This document shows, piece by piece, positions 24,334-36,900 of a DNA stretch of 64,000 nucleotides. Position 1 is the stretch's first letter, and each line of letters begins with the position of its first letter. The notes beneath the pieces were generated by a model, which was not told the DNA's origin, did no database searches, and worked only from the letters and a program-made list of their open reading frames with translations. The position numbers and the translations under genes are program-made. The DNA is taken from contig VXAY01001100.1 of the NCBI GenBank assembly GCA_013399855.1, forward strand, positions 124,001 through 188,000, written 5' to 3'. This stretch comes from Oxyruncus cristatus. Taxonomy: Eukaryota > Chordata > Aves > Passeriformes > Cotingidae.

Positions 24334-27277
24334 CACTTTCATGAAGCAGCAAGACAAATACAACTTATTAGGGACTCCACATTTATTATGGAGACAGGCT
24401 CTCAGCTTTGGCAAAGTTATAGTCAGCAGCCTACAAAAAAATGACAAGTTTTAATAAATATACCAAGAGCTTTGCATCTCAAGCTGTTTGCTCATGCTGA
24501 TGGACAGGCTCACTTCTGTAGTCCTCCAAGGAAAAAAAAGAAAAATTTATAAACTGCCTCAAGTAAAATTTCATAGGGAACTGCAAAAACTCTTATTTCA
24601 TTTTCTTCTACTGTATTTTTTTTTCCACTTCCCAGAAGCATTCATCTTACAAGGCCAGCCACAAAAACTACAATTTTGCAGCAATAGATTGAGGGCTCCT
24701 GGAGCCAGACCATTCGTTCTGTCTTTGTACACTGCAAAATACAATGCAATCCCGATTCTTCGAGGATTGGAGGAGGTTGTGGACAGTTCTAAAAACCCCC
24801 TGCAAGGGTATTGGAGAAAAATTCTCAAATACTCATCAAAATTAAGACTTTAGTTTCACTGTATGTCTAATTACGTGTGATGACCAATGCCTAAGGTACG
24901 CAGTGCCCGTCCACAACAATCCACGAGATTTTGCATTCTGCAATAAGGAAAAAAGTCGGTAAAACCGCCCGAGCCTCAGATGTCTCTCAAGGTCCTTCAT
25001 ACACACGTATTTTAATTACTCTTTCTGACACTGCTTGGTTGCTCTGGCCATTATTTCCCATGTTTTTGTAATGGTAAGGGAAGGCAAAGTAGGCCACTGT
25101 ATTTCACTCTCATTTACAGGAGTGGAAAGTAATACATAGTCAGAAAACAGTGGCCATTTTCAAACCCCAGCTCAAACCGAGGACTTCTGGGTGCTGCTGC
25201 AATGCCAGGAATCCAATAAATCACCGACTTTCGCCTTTTACTTACAGCCACTTGAAGTAGGCGAAAGGCCTGATGACTTATTTCCCTGCTGTCAGCCATC
25301 CAGTCTCCAACAACGATTAGATTTTATTCAGACAATGCTGCTGCACCGCTCAGGCGGAGCAGCAGAGCTGCGATTAGATAAGGGCCAGGTACAGGTGGCT
25401 GTACTTACCTTGGGAGAGGTTTTCGGTCGGGTTGGGAGGCTGGTGCTTGTTTCCACAGGCTTCCCCCCTTCCCCCTCCCCCCAATCTATTTTCTAGAAAG
25501 CAAGGAGAAATCAGAAAGATGAAAGAAGTATGTCTTGAGGACCTAAAACGGATGATATGATGGGAAAAAAAAAAAAATCAGTAACTGCATACAAAACCCA
25601 GAGTAACATTTAGAGCCGTGTTTGCCTTCTATACTACCAAGTGAGATTAACCAGACAGAAAAATACTCTATTTAGAAGCAAATGGGGGGAAGGGGACATG
25701 GAAATTTACTCTAGAAGGAGCAAATAACTGTTTAAGTATCACTGTTTCTCGACAGGACACAATTTCCATATAAGGTTTTAAAAGACTGAACACAAACGCC
25801 CAGCAATATTGGAATGTATCCATCTTACTCCAGCTTTTATACTAACAGGAGCCATTCTTTATATGGACAAGATTTATCAACATAGCAAATGATGCAACTA
25901 AACAGATACAAAAGTCATTCAGAGATATGAGGATTGCTCAGTTTGGAATGAATAGATCCAGTTTCTTAAACCTTGCAATGCGTGACTAGGCTTTTTTTTT
26001 TTTTTTTTTTGAGGAGTGAGGAAGAAATGATTAGCATGTGTCAGAGCAGAAGATCTCAATTTAAACCTAACAACAAAATACCCAATTTACTCATCTCCCC
26101 GCCACCAAAAAGACCCCAAACCAACCAACCAACCAACCACACAACAAAAGCCAACAAAGGTAGGAGATGCAGAGCTTGTTCTATTTTCCATTATTTTGTC
26201 ACTCTAAACACAAGATGTGTCTCTAAAGCAAGAAGAAACAGTAGCACATCAAAACTTCAAATTATTTCTAACTTAATTTTAAAAGGCTTCCCTAGAACTT
26301 TTGTTGCAGTTTTCTTGGGTTTTTTATCACTAGAACTAGCTGCCAATTTTAGCCTGAGGCACACCTCTGAATTTCTTGAGTTGAGTGTGCCCTCTCAAGA
26401 CTCTCCAAGAAAAGGACAACTTCCCTGTAAAAGTGAGCTCTGCAACCCAGCCTCAGCTCTGAAACCAACTCCTCATGAGGCTTTCAGAAGACAAAGGATC
26501 ACAGAAACCCACGCTGCTCTATAGCTTGGAATTCCCTGTAATTCTACGAACTATAGTCTCACTCTTTCCTTGCACATCGCAATTCCTTTGACAATGCACT
26601 TTGTGTTTTGACTTACATCAATGGCACAAGACAGGTCACGGAAATTATTTGATTTCAAAATAAAACGGAAAATGCGGGGGGTTTTATTTCTGTTTCAACT
26701 GTTATTAATCCTCTATATCAAATATTCACATAAATATTTCTGCACATATTTTCAACTCACAGTCCAGCCTACTTATATTAAAAAACAAAAGCAATCAAAA
26801 AAACCCCCACACAACAAAAAAACCCACCACCCCACCCCTGTTATTTAACATTCAGAACTGAAACATTTTCTCCTACCTTTATATCAATTCTCAACTCCAG
26901 GCACGTTTTTCTAACAATCTTACCAGTTCTTTAAACAAGGACTTACGGAAATTCAACATCTCATTACTTGAGATACTTGCTTCAAACAATTACAAGACAA
27001 TATCTGACCGAGAATAACGAGTTTATGTAGCTGAGACTAAGGAGGTCTCAAAAAAAGCAGGAAGTCCAGGTTACTATACATGCTTTAGAGCATTCTGATT
27101 TTCTCCAACAGATCACAAAACACTGGGGTAGGAGATGGAAGGTCCATAAACAATCGGGACAACAAACGACCACAGATTGGAAGTTTCTCTCTGGATGCCC
27201 ACACCCACGCAGGGTGCTCACGTTACACCCTGGAGGTTCCAGCACTCTCAAACCTGTACTCAAAATGGAAAGTTGGA
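24334..27277. other. Intergenic interval downstream of LIN7C
   Basis: Mostly AT-rich unique sequence. A short patch at about 25150-25440 has more CpG than its surroundings and a GATTAGATAAGG word, and might be regulatory. A T run lies at 25991-26010 and a CCAA microsatellite at 26117-26139. The open frame at 25973-26524 starts in the T run and has no family resemblance. No gene was recognised. Confidence 0.5.
26117..26139. repeat. (CCAA)n microsatellite
   Basis: About five perfect CCAA units followed by an ACAC-rich tract. Confidence 0.9.
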
Positions 27278-27321
27278 AGAAAAACACACAATCACAACGC
27301 ATGTGAGTTTTAACTTTTATT
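27278..27321 (-). promoter_or_regulatory. LIN7C: Probable LIN7C polyadenylation site
   Basis: On the minus strand, AATAAA (27321-27316) is followed about 15 bases later by a CA cleavage dinucleotide near 27302. A GT/T-rich downstream element follows (TTGTGATTGTGTGTTTTT, about 27298-27281). This is the full arrangement expected of a strong vertebrate poly(A) site, and it lies about 3.45 kb past the LIN7C stop codon. An earlier AATAAA at 28280-28275 lies in T/A-rich DNA and may be used as well. Transcript data would be needed to decide. Confidence 0.5.
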
Positions 27322-28138
27322 TTTCTGTTGATAAAACCAAAGGTCCCTCACAGGAGCAACAGATGCAGAAGTTAGTTGCAGAAATGATACCCCTTCTTAA
27401 ATCTGTTTGCATACCCAAGTATGCCAAGTGTGTAGGGACTGCATATTAACACAGTACAGGCACTGCTCAGTAGTAACAGAGATCAAGTTCCTTGGTGTAT
27501 TTTAATTCACCCTTTCCTTATTACTGAAGGGTTTTCATAATATTAGAAGATGACACTTACTTGTCTGTTATTCATTTTTTTTTGTTATTGCAATTTAAAA
27601 AAACATTTTATCAAATTCTACGTGTACTGTTCATATGCCCAGATACACCTTCCCACATTTTGCAGTAGTTGACAAACTGTATCCAAATGCTGCACATTTG
27701 GATTGAATTCACCATTCAGAAGGAAAATGCTACTGCATTTAGCAGGTCTAGCTGCACTAGAGTATTTCTTTAGAGTAACAAAACACACCTCTTTGTTCAG
27801 TAACACAAGGGATACAGGTCATAAAATGCACATTTCTATCTTGTATCCATAGCTTTCTATATTATATATATTTATATATGGCTCTAAAACAAACCTCTAC
27901 TAATTTACAATTAAATTAAAACACATCCACAACTGATCTAACTCATGATTTTGGTCTCAATACTTTAAACATTAGTTGTTCCATAAAAATATACAATTCA
28001 ACAACATGGTTGTATCAGTAACACAAGGCCTTTCGGAAGAGGCCTCTGACGCAGAACGAACCATGCAACTCAGTGCTCAGTGTCATCTAACTGATAAATA
28101 CTTATACTGAATTTTCAAATCACCAGTATCTTCGAATT

Positions 28139-28190
28139 TTTTTTTTTTTTTTNNNNNNNNNNNNNNNNNNNNNNNNNNNNNTTTTTTTTT
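28139..28190. repeat. Poly(T) tract interrupted by 29-N gap
   Basis: T runs lie on both sides of the N block at 28153-28181. The gap is most likely an unresolved homopolymer. On the LIN7C strand this is a poly(A) tract within the presumed 3' UTR. Confidence 0.95.
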
Positions 28191-29689
28191 TGCAGGCTTA
28201 CCATGCTTACAAACATGCAGAAAGCGAACATATTTCTCACTTGCCTGTAGCAATCATTTTTTTTTTTTTTAATTTTTATTATTTTCGAATGGCTCACCTG
28301 ACAAAGCCCAAGGCTCATGCTGCCGTTTTCGGATCACTAGCTTTTTCCTTTCTTTCACGTACTGCCCCACGTGAAATAAGACTAGGGATTAGCCACGCAG
28401 CAAGAACTGCACCTTGCAGTTTAAGCCTCCAAAAATCAAATTACTAATAGGAAGCACCCATAGCTGCCATACAAGTGAACAGACACCCAGTGGACACAAC
28501 TAAGTTAATCCTAGATATATACCAAAAGGTGAAGCTCGAAAAAAACCCAAACCAAATCCAACCCCCAAATCTAAACTACACAAGTACAGCATCAAACCTG
28601 GTAGATTCCAAAAAGTGGATCTCTGTCCAGAAATTTTCTCCAGGAGGGCACAAAAGCCCCATCACGCATGCATGAGATAAGACAGCAACTGCTTACAGAT
28701 GGAGATGTCCTTATTTAGCAGTGGTGAGGTGGTAGTTTTGTAGCACAAACAAGAATCCTCCAAGTCAGAAGCAGTCAGTAATAAAACCCCAGACAAGTTC
28801 ACATGTCACAGTAACCTGGCATGTAAGACTCAGAACATTTTACTCCTATAAATATAACAATCAGTAATTTAGGTGCTAACTACTGCAGGACCAGTACATT
28901 CAGAGTGTAGATTAAGACTACAATGGAAGATACAAAAAAGACAAGAGAGGTATGACAATTAAGATGAATAATTCTTTTAAACAGCAGAAAGTCAGGGAAA
29001 CATCTGGAATTCTTTTGCACTGCATTAATATATCTTCTGTTTCTCAATATAAAAATACATCTAGAGAGAGAGTTAATCCAGAACTGCATACATCAATCAT
29101 ATTTTTCCCCTTAACTGCTTTAAAATTAGTACAAAATAATATAAGTTACAGGAATGATTGTTGCAAATTTGTAAATGTTGGCTATTACAAAATCATTATA
29201 CGAGAACACCAACTGTAAATTATTTACAGGAGAGGTAATACAATTTCCAGAGTAACGAATTACAGTTTAGCAGAAGTGTAAAAACAACGTATTCACCAAA
29301 ACATTACAAAATCTGGTATCATTATCAGCTACACAGTAGATTGCGATTAGGTTTTATAGTCAATATACAACATATTCTTAAGAAAAGTGCCAAAATACTG
29401 CTACATAAGAATTTTTTTTTCCAAAAGTCATTCAGCAAAAACCCCTGCAGACTCTATGTTAAGTAATGCCAAAAGAGAACAGGAAAAAAGGGATGCCGAT
29501 TGTACCAGTATGTCTTATTAAACGCCTTTGAAAAAATCTGTAAATTCACTTTCTTGCTTAAAGGCCTGACATGAGACTTATTAAAAAAAAAAAAAAAAAA
29601 TCAATAGAAATATTACCATATATGATGTTTTTTCAGGGTATTTTAGGCCATTTTAATTGTACACATTCCTCTTAAACTGTGAAACACAA

Positions 29690-30650
29690 GGAGACTGAAA
29701 ACATTCAGAAACTGCTGAGGGTTTGTGATCAGTGGCACAACGTCTTGCCGGATGCTGGTCACTACTGCTGCACCCCAGGGCCTGTGCTGGGGTCCATACT
29801 GTTGTCTGTGTTCATGAACAACCCGGGTGACGGGACAGATCACGCTCTCAGAGAGCCAAAGGGACCTCAGCAGGCTGGAGAAACGGGCAAAACCCCATCA
29901 AGTCCAGCAAAGTGCAAAGTCCTACACCCAGTGTGGGGGAGATAAGCCCATGCACCGGTACAGACTGGGGGACTGAGCAGCTGCAAAGCAGCCCTGCCGA
30001 GAGCAGCAGTAAGCTGTGAGCCACCAAAGCGCCCCTGCAGCAAAGAAGCCCGGCAGTGTCCCGGTCTGCACTGGGAAAAGTAGTGTCAGCAGGCTGAGGG
30101 AAGGGGATTCTCCCTCTCTGCTCAGTCATGGTGAGACAACAAGAGCTTGGTCCAGTTTTGGGCTACCCAGTCCAATACAGAAACGGGTGTACAAGAGCAA
30201 GTTCCGTGAAGGGCCACAAAGGCGATTAAGTGATTGGAGCATCTTACAGACAAGGAGAAGTTGAGAGAACTGGGATTGTCTCGCCTGGAGAAGAGAAGGC
30301 TCAGGGGTGATCTTACCAACCTGTGTAAATGCCTGAAAGGGAGGAGTAAAAGTAAAGAGCCAAACTCTTCTCAGTGGAATCCAGTGACTGCACAAGAGGC
30401 AATGGGCACAAGTGGAAATACTGGAAGCTCTATTTAAACTAAGAATGGACCTTCACAGTGTAAGGGAGAGCAAAGCACTAGAACAGGCTGCCCAGAGATC
30501 TTCTGGAGTCTCCGTCCTGAGAGATGCTTAAAAGCCCAGCCTGTCACAGTCCTGAGCAACCTGCTCTAACTGGCCCTCCTCTGAGCTGGGGGGGTGGTGG
30601 ATTAGATCTCCAGGAGTCCCTCCAACCTCAATCGTTCCATGATTCTATGA
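29690..30650 (+). mobile_element. CR1 LINE with decayed RT segment, antisense in LIN7C 3' UTR
   Basis: Starting near the TGATCAGTGGCACAA block, the element carries a decayed copy of the CR1 reverse-transcriptase region (a GLY-PRO-VAL-LEU-GLY-SER-like segment at about 29780-29810). It continues through the ORF2 C-terminus (TCGCCTGGAGAAGAGAAGGC at about 30279) and ends with CCATGATTCTATGA at 30650. It contains many frameshifts and stops. It begins only 105 bases past the LIN7C stop codon and runs opposite to the gene. The 5' boundary is uncertain by some tens of bases. Confidence 0.88.
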
Positions 30651-30755
30651 AAAGGTCAGGGTTTTTTGTAGCCCAGGCATTGGATCAACTGAGTCACAAA
30701 GAAACTATAATATGTAAAAGGAATATATTTTCTCTTTAAGTTATTGCATACAACG

Positions 30756-30911
30756 TTAGTTTTGCTGCCTGCGTTTTGCCGATCTCATTTTTTCAAATCT
30801 TGACTCCATTTCTTCCAGGACTTTTGGCGTGTAACGCACAACTAATTTAACCTTTCCTTGAGCTGCCTTCAGCAGTTCTACAGCCTTTTCATGGTGTTCA
30901 CCTTCGACACT
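30756..30911 (-). CDS. LIN7C: LIN7C coding exon 5 (PDZ end and C-terminus)
   Basis: The exon is 156 bases with the stop, encoding residues 147-197. It starts [15 protein letters not shown], which forms the last PDZ helix and strand, and ends [10 protein letters not shown] followed by TAA. The acceptor is GTGCTTTACAG|AGT. The 3' UTR follows directly, with an antisense CR1 105 bases further on. Confidence 0.97.
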
Positions 30912-33900
30912 CTGTAAAGCACAAACCATTAAGTATAGTTGTTAGTAAAGACACACTCTGAAAACAGGTTTTTTTTCTTTTTTTGTACAGTTTCTATATA
31001 ACAAATATATTTATGTATTTATTTATATGTGTTCTAGTTTCAAGACTGCACAAGGACCATGTCACACAAGTTCAGGATCTACGCTTCAGCAAACTCATGA
31101 GATGATGATAAATATACTCATTAGCATTAACAAAAGAACAGTGCAAAAATTTTGGTTAGGCTCGTGCTGAAGAACTAAATTCTTCGAGGATAACGCTAGT
31201 CAATGATGAAATCAAACCTGAAAACCAGCAACTTCGGGAGAATACTTTCCTAAAACAACTCCCAGAATTTCTTAGGGTTGTATTAGATTCATCCAGTTAC
31301 AATTTTTAAGCAACGGAGCAACAAAAACTGCATCCAAACACGCAGTCCTGGACGGCATATATTTTATCAGTAAAGCTTATTTCTCCCAAACCTATTAAAC
31401 ACAATGACAGGACTACCCCAAGCCGACCTCCCACTGGTGCTACTAGAAGCTAGAAGGCAGGTGATGTACCTGTTGATTGGAGGGTTTCCCCGTTACTATA
31501 AAGTTACTTACAGAAAGAAAGACAAAAGTTAAAAAAACCACCAAGTTATTTCTCTTCTATCAGACTTAGACAACACATACATTTGAACGTTTTCGTTATT
31601 CAAGTGGATGTGACGGTTGTTCTGTTTAAAACCGGTAATAAAAGGATAGTAAAGTTCCATGTTTAATTACATGCAAACACCTAAAATTCTGCAGTACACT
31701 CAAGGCCTCCCACCTGAAAAAAAAAAAACTTGTCTTCAGGCACATTCCCTGCAGTCTTGGCAGTGGCATTTTCTTTATTATTATTATTATTAATTATTAT
31801 TATTGTAGAAATTACAATCACAAGGAAATGCTTGTCATGCATTATGACGACAGGATTCCATCTGTAAATGTCAGATGACAGTGATTCTTCTGAGACTATC
31901 TTGGCATTCTCAACAGTAATTTATGCACACACTGCATTCTTACAATATGCACACACACACAGTTAGCTGTACCAACTGTCTGATGATCAGGTTCAGCCTT
32001 GGATGGAGTGGTGGTCTTGTTGTCTTTAAGAGGGTCTGTGGGTGAGGCAGGACTCATCTGAAGACAGTTGTGCACCAGCCCCTCAATGTTTCCAAATAAC
32101 AGGAAGGCTAAGCCAAGGCCAGTGGCACCACTACAGCTCTTATGATTTCTCTTACGTCTCTTGAAAAGGCCAGCTGGACTCCCAGGTAATAGTCAGGAGC
32201 CAAGTATGCCAGGGATCTGTGCTCGCCAAGAGTTCCCAGAGAAAAGATACCTAGTAAGCCACTATTCCTTTCATGTGTCAAACACCCCCAGGATTTAGTT
32301 CGACCCTCAGTCTTAAAATAAAATTTGCTTCACAGACGTTTTGATGAGAACATTAATTTTAAGCCACCACAGAGCCTCTCTTTAAACAAAAGCACGTGTT
32401 TGAGAGATATTTCTTTGCATTTGACTGAAAGCTGCCTCAAGTCCATAATCTCCTCTTTCCAGCCTCCCTGTTTCACCTTTTGTAACTCTTCAGAAAAGGA
32501 TACATATAAAAAAAATCCTATATTCCTTGAAATACAGTAAAAGCCTGCTTTTGAATTTCAGTAAACTTGAGTGGAAGGAAAAAAAATACCACGCAACTTA
32601 AGATAACATCACCTTGTAGTTCCATCTCGTTACAGCTTCCATCATGCAGTAGCATTTTTATTGAGAAAAATAAGAATCTGGTCAGTCTAATGCAACATAG
32701 CATAATTTACTACTTACCTTAGAAGGAGCAGAAAACCATATTAATAGAAATCTGCATTATGAAATGTGGATGAAAGAGGAAGCCACAATGGCAGTTCGTA
32801 TTTCACAAAATATTCCAACCACATTTATACAACCCCTCAGATTCTGAAACGCTGAAATACATAGTACAGTTCCTAGTTGAGTCAGACAACTAAAGCATAA
32901 TCCTAAAACTCTCAGTGCACACAACTCTATAGAAACCTAAGCAAGTTGTTTTTGTGAGGACAAAAAGAAACTATTCTGACAATATTAAAAGACAATGGGC
33001 TTGTGCCATGTGTATTCTCTGTGTGCCCTCAAGTGGAAGCAAGTAGTTACTGCTACTACGTGAGGAGAAAAGCAGTTCCTACCACTCCGTTCACAGAAAG
33101 CAGCTGGTCTCCACGTTTCAGGCCTCCGTGTCTGTCAGCGATACCTCCAGGGATGATTCGAGAAATATAGATTGGAGAATTCTGTTCTTTGCCTCCCATA
33201 ATGTTGAAGCCAAGGCCTTCTTCGGTTTTGGGGAGCTCAACCACTCTGGGATGGGAATGACCTTCACTAGCAGCAAAAGCAGCTACCGTGGCCTGTGAGA
33301 CACAAACAGTCCCTTTAGCTAGACACAGCGAGCAGGCTGAAAATGTATTTTATCTCAAAGTACTTAAGTGTTAAGACAAATGAGATTAGTTCCCTACACA
33401 CCAACACTAGCAAGAAAAATTCAGAACTCCAAGAACAAAATTAAAATGGAAGAAATTTAAAAATAACAAATCTTGTTATACCCTTTTAATAACCCATTAA
33501 GCTTGTCCATTTTATCAGACATCTAGATAATATCCTTCTGAGTTTTATATAATCTTCTTCTGCTTGTAGAGTAATGAATTACTGTATTTTACACAAGTTA
33601 TATTTGGCTTTTACCTTTGCTGTTGCATTAGCTCTAACTTCTGGGCTACTGCTGATATCCACAGTTTCATATACGTGTTCATACACCTTTAGAGACAAAA
33701 CAGTTTCAGCAGCAAATGATTGAATAACTTCAGAAAAAGACAGAACCAAAAACACAGAGGCAATGAGAATACTAATGCCAAGGAGTCCTTGCACTCAAGG
33801 CTAACCCACGTCTGCCTGCCAAACACTCGGACCTGCCAAGCAATACACACAATGTCCTCCACAGGATGAAAACACTCAGACGACATCTGCGTCTACAAAC

Positions 33901-36900
33901 AGACTTTTAAACATCATTCCAGGTGTTATCATCACCAACAGCAATAGCAATATTCCAACACCTGAAAATCTGCAAAAGAGTACCTGGAATGAAGATGAGG
34001 TGGCCCAAGGCTCCACTTAAAGGTGATGTGAATTTGGCTTAAAAGTAACACAGGCAATTGGCAGCTTGTCTGTTCTTACATTCCAACAGGATAACAGCCT
34101 GTTAGCTGCCACTAAGGACAGACTTTCAAAATAACCTTTAAGAACCGATTTTCTCCTGAGCCATTATTTTATACCCCTGTGCTGTCCCAAATTATTTTCT
34201 TTTGAACTTAAAAATAAGCCTTGCTCTATTAAGCTCTGTAAATGAAATTCAGCTTTTACAAAGTACAAAATCAGCTTACTGCACTGAACACAGAAAGGAG
34301 AAAGTAAATCACACTGGCCTTCAACTGAAGATAACTGCTTATGTTAACTTACCTCTCTTACAGCATTGCAGAATTCACTTTGAAGGACCCTTTGCAATGC
34401 CTGCAGCTTTTGTGGTGGCACTTCTCCACTTCTCTGTAATTTTTCCAGCAATTCAATTGCTCTGCAGATGTCTAAAAAAAAAAAAAAAAATTAAAAGGAA
34501 ATAGTAATGAGGAATGCCTGAGGAAATTCAAGGTATGTTTGTTGTTTTATTTTTTTTTTTTAAATTAAATTAATGCAGCAGTATGTCTGCGTGCACTTGC
34601 ATACATTTTAAAACCACACATTTGTTTCACTGCCCGTAAAACTATGTATTTACAAAAAACACTGTACTTGCAGACTGTTACAAGTCAACCACAGCAACCC
34701 AACCCTGTAACACATCTGGAGCTATCACTGCCATAGGCATATTACGAAGAAAATCTGATTTTCCCTCAAAGCTTGAATTGGACTGAAATATTTCACTGAT
34801 ATATGCATATGATATGTTGGTAGTGCATTTCATCTACTCCACCAATAGCATTTTCTTAACACCAGCTAGAATATTGTCAAATATTCTGTCTAACATTCCT
34901 TTTATATTCAAAAATCAGTTGAACTCAGTACTTTCCCTGCTAGGGGGCTAAGAACTATCTGGTCTATTCTTTTTCCCCCCTGAAGTGCTTATAAAAACAA
35001 CAAAACTCCTTTTGATATCCTCAGCTGAGGGACAATATCTCTGTAGTCTAGAATCCTGAAGCCCAAACCTCTTTGTTTCAGTTCCTTGAAATTTGTTCCT
35101 AAGAGTTCATGTTGTCCATATTCTCATAAACGCTGCTTTGTGAAACTGAACTCCACGAGGGATTTCATTCCAGACCAGTATGACTCAAGACAGGCATCAA
35201 ATGCAATGTGACATTCTCTTGGCAGCTCTACAATGGTTGAATACATTCACATCCCTCCAAAGTGCGACATTAGTGATGATTCTGAGACACACAAGTTCTT
35301 GAACAGAAGTAGAACAGTCTCTCAGAAAAGCAGATAGAAAGGATTACCTTCATTATCATAAAGGTCAAGAAGCAGTGAACAATCTACCATATAAATAATG
35401 CACAGATTATTTTAGAAAAGGATGAAGTCTGGGACACAGCTAGTCCCAAATGCATTACTTTCTTTTTTTCTGTAATTAACCTTTAGGCACTCATTTTTCA
35501 TGTGAATACATGTCTACTCAGTGGCATCACATCAGCACAGAGGACGTGCAACAGCCACGAACTTCTCCCAAAAAACAAATGCAAAAAGAGAGGACTTACA
35601 TAACAGGATGAAAAGGCAGTGGGGTGCAGGTTCTGAAATCAGGGTGAAGCACACTGGCAAGAGACAGTGCACAGTGATGTCCTGTCCACTTACATGAATT
35701 ATCAGACACTCCTTACAGACTACTACACCAAGATCAGGCGGTGCAGTCAATTCAACAAGGTATAACTTAAACCTCACAGACTGGTCATCCTCGGAAACTT
35801 TTTCCCTTCATGGAAAAACACTCAAGTGTCATCACTACAAGACCCAAATTATTTCAGATGAGAGTTCAGATTGCTATGTGCCATGAGAACTTGGTGTTTT
35901 CTGGGAAGTGTTTTCAAGCTTTATAAGCACCAGTGATCTAAAGCAAAGCAATATCAAAAGCTAAATTACTAATCCCATGTTCTATAGAGAACACATTTCA
36001 CACAGACACACATAGCTGCAACTTACACAACTACAAAATGAAAATAAATTCTTCTAAAGCTTTTAATTTCCTAACACGTATTTTGTATTTCATTTTACAT
36101 CCAAAATAGTCGGTGAGATTAAAAACCATTCTAGATGATGCAAAATCACTAACATTCTTAGAAATCCTTGTGCTCAGCAACAGCAGTTCAAATTATCTTA
36201 ATTTCATGAAGTCTCCCACTGAACAGCTTGAAGTAGAACGATCAAATGGCAATAGCAGCACTTCCAATCTTACAACACTCCATATATTCATGCAAAAAGT
36301 CTAGCAAGTATATAAATTACGACACAGCTATCATTTAAATACATGCAGATGTTTGCAGACAGACGATTACTTCATGCACAGAAAGAGTACAGCTCTACAC
36401 AGACATTGTTGAGCCTCTGGTCCATAAACCAGGTTAAGCTGCAAGGTGTTTGAACTTGTTAGTAGTTTGTTTAGGATACTGCAAGAAACTTCGAACAGTG
36501 ACAGCAATCTACTGATCCAAGGGGTAGCTGCAGAAATGAAGACTCCAGAACTTCATGAGATGATTTCTCGTTTTTTGACCTGCATATTTTGCCAATAAAT
36601 TAGATATATTTATCTCCTAACAGGCAAACATTTAATGACACAGCATATACTCTAAGGTAAACTTGGATTGTTTCGGGAACCAAGCCGTGTCTTTCAAAAA
36701 GCGCAGACACAGAATCAGCTTTTCAAAAAGTGATCAGGATACAGTGGATTGCTTTTAAATGAAAATAAAGCAGCAGACACACTTTAATAAAAAAGGGCCT
36801 TCAGATCAAAGGGCCAAACTGTTGCTACAAAGCAAAAACCCAGAGCAGTCAAACACAGCATGAAAGTTGGACCCTCAGCACCCAATAAATGTTTTATCAC

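Larger units (their letters stand above)
27301..30755 (-). other. LIN7C: Probable LIN7C 3' UTR
   Basis: The interval runs from the LIN7C stop codon to the best polyadenylation site. It is AT-rich and has no exon-like open frame. It includes an antisense-oriented CR1 (29690-30650), an A run (29582-29600) and a small assembly gap inside a T tract. Its length is plausible for this gene, whose vertebrate mRNAs have long 3' UTRs. The end is inferred from sequence signals only. Confidence 0.5.

Noticed and set aside
25973..26524. 183-codon plus-strand frame
   Set aside because: It begins in a poly(T) run coding for Phe, has low-complexity composition and resembles no family.
34202..34504. Plus-strand 100-codon frame at 34.2-34.5 kb
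   Set aside because: It is the shadow of LIN7C exon 2, whose minus-strand translation matches the L27 domain with correct splice sites.
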